DNA of 64,000 nt from Anaspis maculata (taxonomy: Eukaryota > Arthropoda > Insecta > Coleoptera > Scraptiidae): the NCBI GenBank assembly GCA_949128115.1, contig OX421966.1, forward strand, positions 63,671,416 to 63,735,415, in the 5' to 3' direction. Position 1 is the stretch's first letter. Each line of letters begins with the position of its first letter. Shown in pieces: positions 61,310-64,000 of the stretch. Both the position numbers and the translations under genes were made by a program. The notes beneath the pieces were generated by a model. That model was not told the origin of the DNA and searched no databases. It saw only the letters and a list, made by a program, of their open reading frames with translations.

Positions 61310-61988
61310 TGGTCTTGGAGGATCCTTTCTGCACTGCGACCTATAAGATCTTTTGTGCGTGACCATATGCTTTTATTTAATGTCCCAGGAAATCAACCTC
61401 CTCACCAAATCGGATGATTTCCTTGGGAGACTTACCTCTGATGTCTGCGGGTGTCAGTTTCACACACCACCTAGCAGCGAAAGTCTTTTCTGTGCCAGTG
61501 GCAGTGCTTCGCACTCGCAAAGTAAGTGCATGGTGGTTTTATCTGCCGATGCATAAAGCCTGCAGATAGGTAAGTTTTCTGATGAGTACGTTGTCTATTA
61601 AAGATACACCAGCATTTTGTATGAGTTTTATTCTACTGTACTGTGATACATTTTGTTACAACTGCAGAGTACATCGTGTTCGGCGTGATGCCCGATGCGG
61701 AGTGTGGATTGCTGCTGCTCTCGGCACAGCCGCTGTCGTTCGGCGTTGTGTGCGCCGGACCGTCATTGTCAGGCATGCCAACATACATTACATTTTCCTT
61801 ACCCATTTTTTGCAGGTGGTATCTCACTTCGCAATGTCCATCAGTGAGTGGACCCGTGAGTAGTCTTATTTCGTTCTTAGCTGTTTGACTTGTCGTTGGC
61901 CTGGAATGCTCTTCCAGTAGGCCTCTATCTGCCTATTCTCCCATTTATCGACTTCTTCCCTTATTATATGTGTGTCTTCCAGTGTCTT
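61310..61988 (-). mobile_element. LINE 3' fragment encoding the end of an RNase H region
   Basis: The minus strand reads EEVDKWENRQIEAYWKSIPG, NEIRLLTGPLTDGHCEVRYH then LQKMG, and further on PICRLYASADKTTMHLLCEC and EALPLAQKRLSLLGG: the post-RNase H region with a CRLC...HLLCEC zinc knuckle. About 200 bp near 61600-61800 does not fit and is probably an insertion. It is cut on its 5' side at about 61988, where the next LINE begins on the other strand. Confidence 0.7.
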
Positions 61989-64000
61989 CTAAGGAATGAC
62001 AGGCAAAGTAGGGACATGTTAGATCTTATAAATAGCTATAATTTTTCTCAGACAGTATTCATACCAACCCGAGTAACAAAAAGAACCTCCTCTCTCATTG
62101 ACAATATATTTGTTAATTTTGAGTGCGATAACGCGGAAGTGATAAATAGTGCTCTATCTGACCATCATTGTCAGTATCTCAGAGTGTCCAAATCTATCGA
62201 AACCTTTGTGAATTGCGTGCAATATAAAAAAATTAATTCTGATTCCAGACTAAACGAATGCGCTGAGAGAGTTGCATCTATCGACTGGGACTTCATCTAT
62301 CATCTTTCGGATGTTGATACGGCTTATGATATGTTTATCAAAACTCTAAGTGAACCAATTAATGACATCTTCAAATGTAGAATGATTGAAATGACTGAAA
62401 AAATTCAGACATGGGTGACTCCTGAGGTAAGGAAAAAGAGCAAAATTAAACGTGAAATGTTCCGAGACGTACAAAATGGCTACGTAACTAAGAAAATATA
62501 TAGGGGGTTCTGTGACTCTCTCAGAAAGGAAATTAGAGTCGCGAAGAGGTTCTCTAGCATGTCCTACGTTCAAAACTCTTCCAACAAAGTAAAAGCGACT
62601 TGGAACATTATCAAACAACACACGGGTAATGGAAATACCGCATCGAGTACCAGTATACTGGATAACCTCTCACAATCCATTTACAATAATTCTTCTTCCG
62701 AAAGCGAGAAGGACGTTTTGGACGAGGTGGATGATTTTTTCGCGAATACGGTTGGAGGTTATACTTCACACCCTGTTTTTAATCCTCAACATATAGTAAA
62801 GAATTATTCAACTTTGTTTCTGAAGCCAACTAATCCTCAGGAAGTACATTCATTTATCAAATCACTGAAAAACACTAATGCAGTAGGCCCGGATGGGATT
62901 CGTACTAAACTTCTGAAACATATTGGTGAGTCCATAGCAGTACCCCTTTCTTTCCTGATAAATGGATGTATGGAGTGTGGAGTTTTTCCGAATGCCTTGA
63001 AGGTGGCTAAGATAAAGGCTGTGTTCAAAAAAGGTGATAGGGAACAGATTGCGAATTATCGTCCCATTTCAGTCTTGAACGTTATAAGTAAAATCTTTGA
63101 AAGAGTAATATACGATAGGCTTATATCCCTTTTTGAGCGGTATTTGGTATTGAGTGAGTCACACAATGGCTTTCGAAGGGGACGCTCTACAATCAGAGCA
63201 ATGTATACTGCACTTTGCGGAGTGCTAGATTCCTTAAATGACGGAAAGCAAACATCGGTTCTTTGTGTTGATCTTTCGAAAGCATTTGACTCCGTCAATC
63301 ACGGGTTGCTATTGAGAAAGTTGGAGTGCTATGGTGTGAGGGGAGTAGCTTTACAATTGATGTCGTCATACTTGATGAGTCGTACGCAGTTCGTGTCTGA
63401 AAAAAATAAAAATGGAAGAACAATCAATTCTGAGGTTTTTTTGGTGGACAGGGGGGTGCCGCAGGGTTCTATCTTGGGACCCCTGTTGTACCTCATTTAC
63501 TCAAATACAATAAATCATGAGGTTATACAATATGCCGACGACACTTCCTTGGTTGTAACGGGAGAAAATGACAAAGATCTTGAGAACAAAATATATCGGA
63601 GTATGACGGTTCTTGAAAGGTACTTTTCGGATAATAGTCTGAGATTGAATATTGACAAAAGACAGGTTGTACGATTTGGTTATAAAAAGAAGAATAATCC
63701 ACTGTCCCTCAAACTTAATGTAGAATTTGAATCGATTGGCAACCTGAATTTTTTGGGACTCAAAATAGACCACAGGTTAGACTGGCACGCACATGTAGAT
63801 TTCTTAATGAAAAAACTCAACAGGTACTGCTACGCTTTGAGCCTTCTTACCACTTTAGTAAATATAGAAACCGCATTTACAACATATCATGCATACGTAG
63901 AATCGACACTGAGGTATGGAATAATTTTTTGGATGGGCTCATCCGACTCCAGCAGAGCTTTTATACTGCAGAAAAAATGTCTGAGAAGGATTTTGAATTT
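61989..64000 (+). CDS. LINE ORF2: endonuclease end and reverse transcriptase, open at window edge
   Basis: The frame runs without stop from about 61989 (first Met 62016) to the last base. It starts inside the end of an apurinic-type endonuclease (SLIDNIFVN...SALSDHHCQYL), then RT: NTNAVGPDGIRTKLL, ANYRPISVLNVISKIFERVI, HNGFRRGRST, CVDLSKAFDSVNH, DRGVPQGSILGPLLY, the catalytic QYADDTSLVV, LRLNIDKRQV and NFLGLKIDHRLDWHAHV. It looks like the Jockey/CR1-related group. It is 5'-truncated; the 3' end lies outside the window. Intact frame and catalytic box suggest a young copy. Confidence 0.85.

Noticed and set aside
1..64000. LTR retrotransposons, Helitrons or endogenous viral genes
   Set aside because: I saw no paired LTRs, gag/protease/integrase motifs, Rep/helicase motifs or viral capsid-like frames.

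Overview
The window reads as nuclear DNA of an arthropod, most likely an insect. A sternorrhynchan hemipteran is possible, but that is only an impression from the AT-rich, TAGGTAGGTAC-rich background. It shows spliced genes with GT-AG introns, very large TE-packed introns, and animal-type retroelements and DNA transposons. Most of the sequence is repeat-derived.

One gene is clearly identifiable: NAF1, the H/ACA ribonucleoprotein assembly factor, on the + strand. It has five coding exons between 27815 and 54986 (27815-27899, 27966-28266, 39780-39985, 40569-40812, 53954-54986). All splice phases close, giving a 622-residue protein. Introns 2 (11.5 kb) and 4 (13.1 kb) are built largely of nested inverted-repeat elements. 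A second, unrecognised two-exon gene candidate lies at 59975-60888 (+), with a minisatellite in its intron.

Layout. 1-8.4 kb: non-coding DNA with long palindromic elements at 2.45-3.92 kb and 6.65-8.39 kb. 8.7-11.4 kb: a decayed Jockey/CR1-type LINE split by a Penelope-like element whose two halves face each other and carry hammerhead-like cores. 13.1-18.9 kb: a hAT-type MITE, several large palindromes, a LINE C-terminal scrap and three copies of a 150-bp MITE. 19.6-27.2 kb: a four-member nest. A palindromic element is split by a 7-kb CCCAAGCA-ended element, which itself holds a 5'-truncated LINE with RNase H and a 2.9-kb piggyBac element. 27.2-55 kb: NAF1 with its TE-filled introns, including a mariner-like transposase relic at 34.4 kb, two copies of a Tc1-like non-autonomous element, a 250-270-bp tandem array at 44.4-45.3 kb and a 2.2-kb palindrome at 49-51 kb. 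55-61 kb: diverged tandem repeats, a truncated LINE or SINE, an AATATT-rich inverted-repeat element and the candidate gene. 61.3-64 kb: two LINE fragments head to head; the second has a reverse-transcriptase frame still open at the window edge.

The dominant theme is long inverted-repeat (foldback-like) elements of 0.3-2.2 kb ending in TACAGGGTG...CACCCTGTA, with several families repeatedly inserted into or beside one another at terminal TA dinucleotides. All boundaries were read by eye, so edges may be off by several bases, and family names without coding sequence are provisional.
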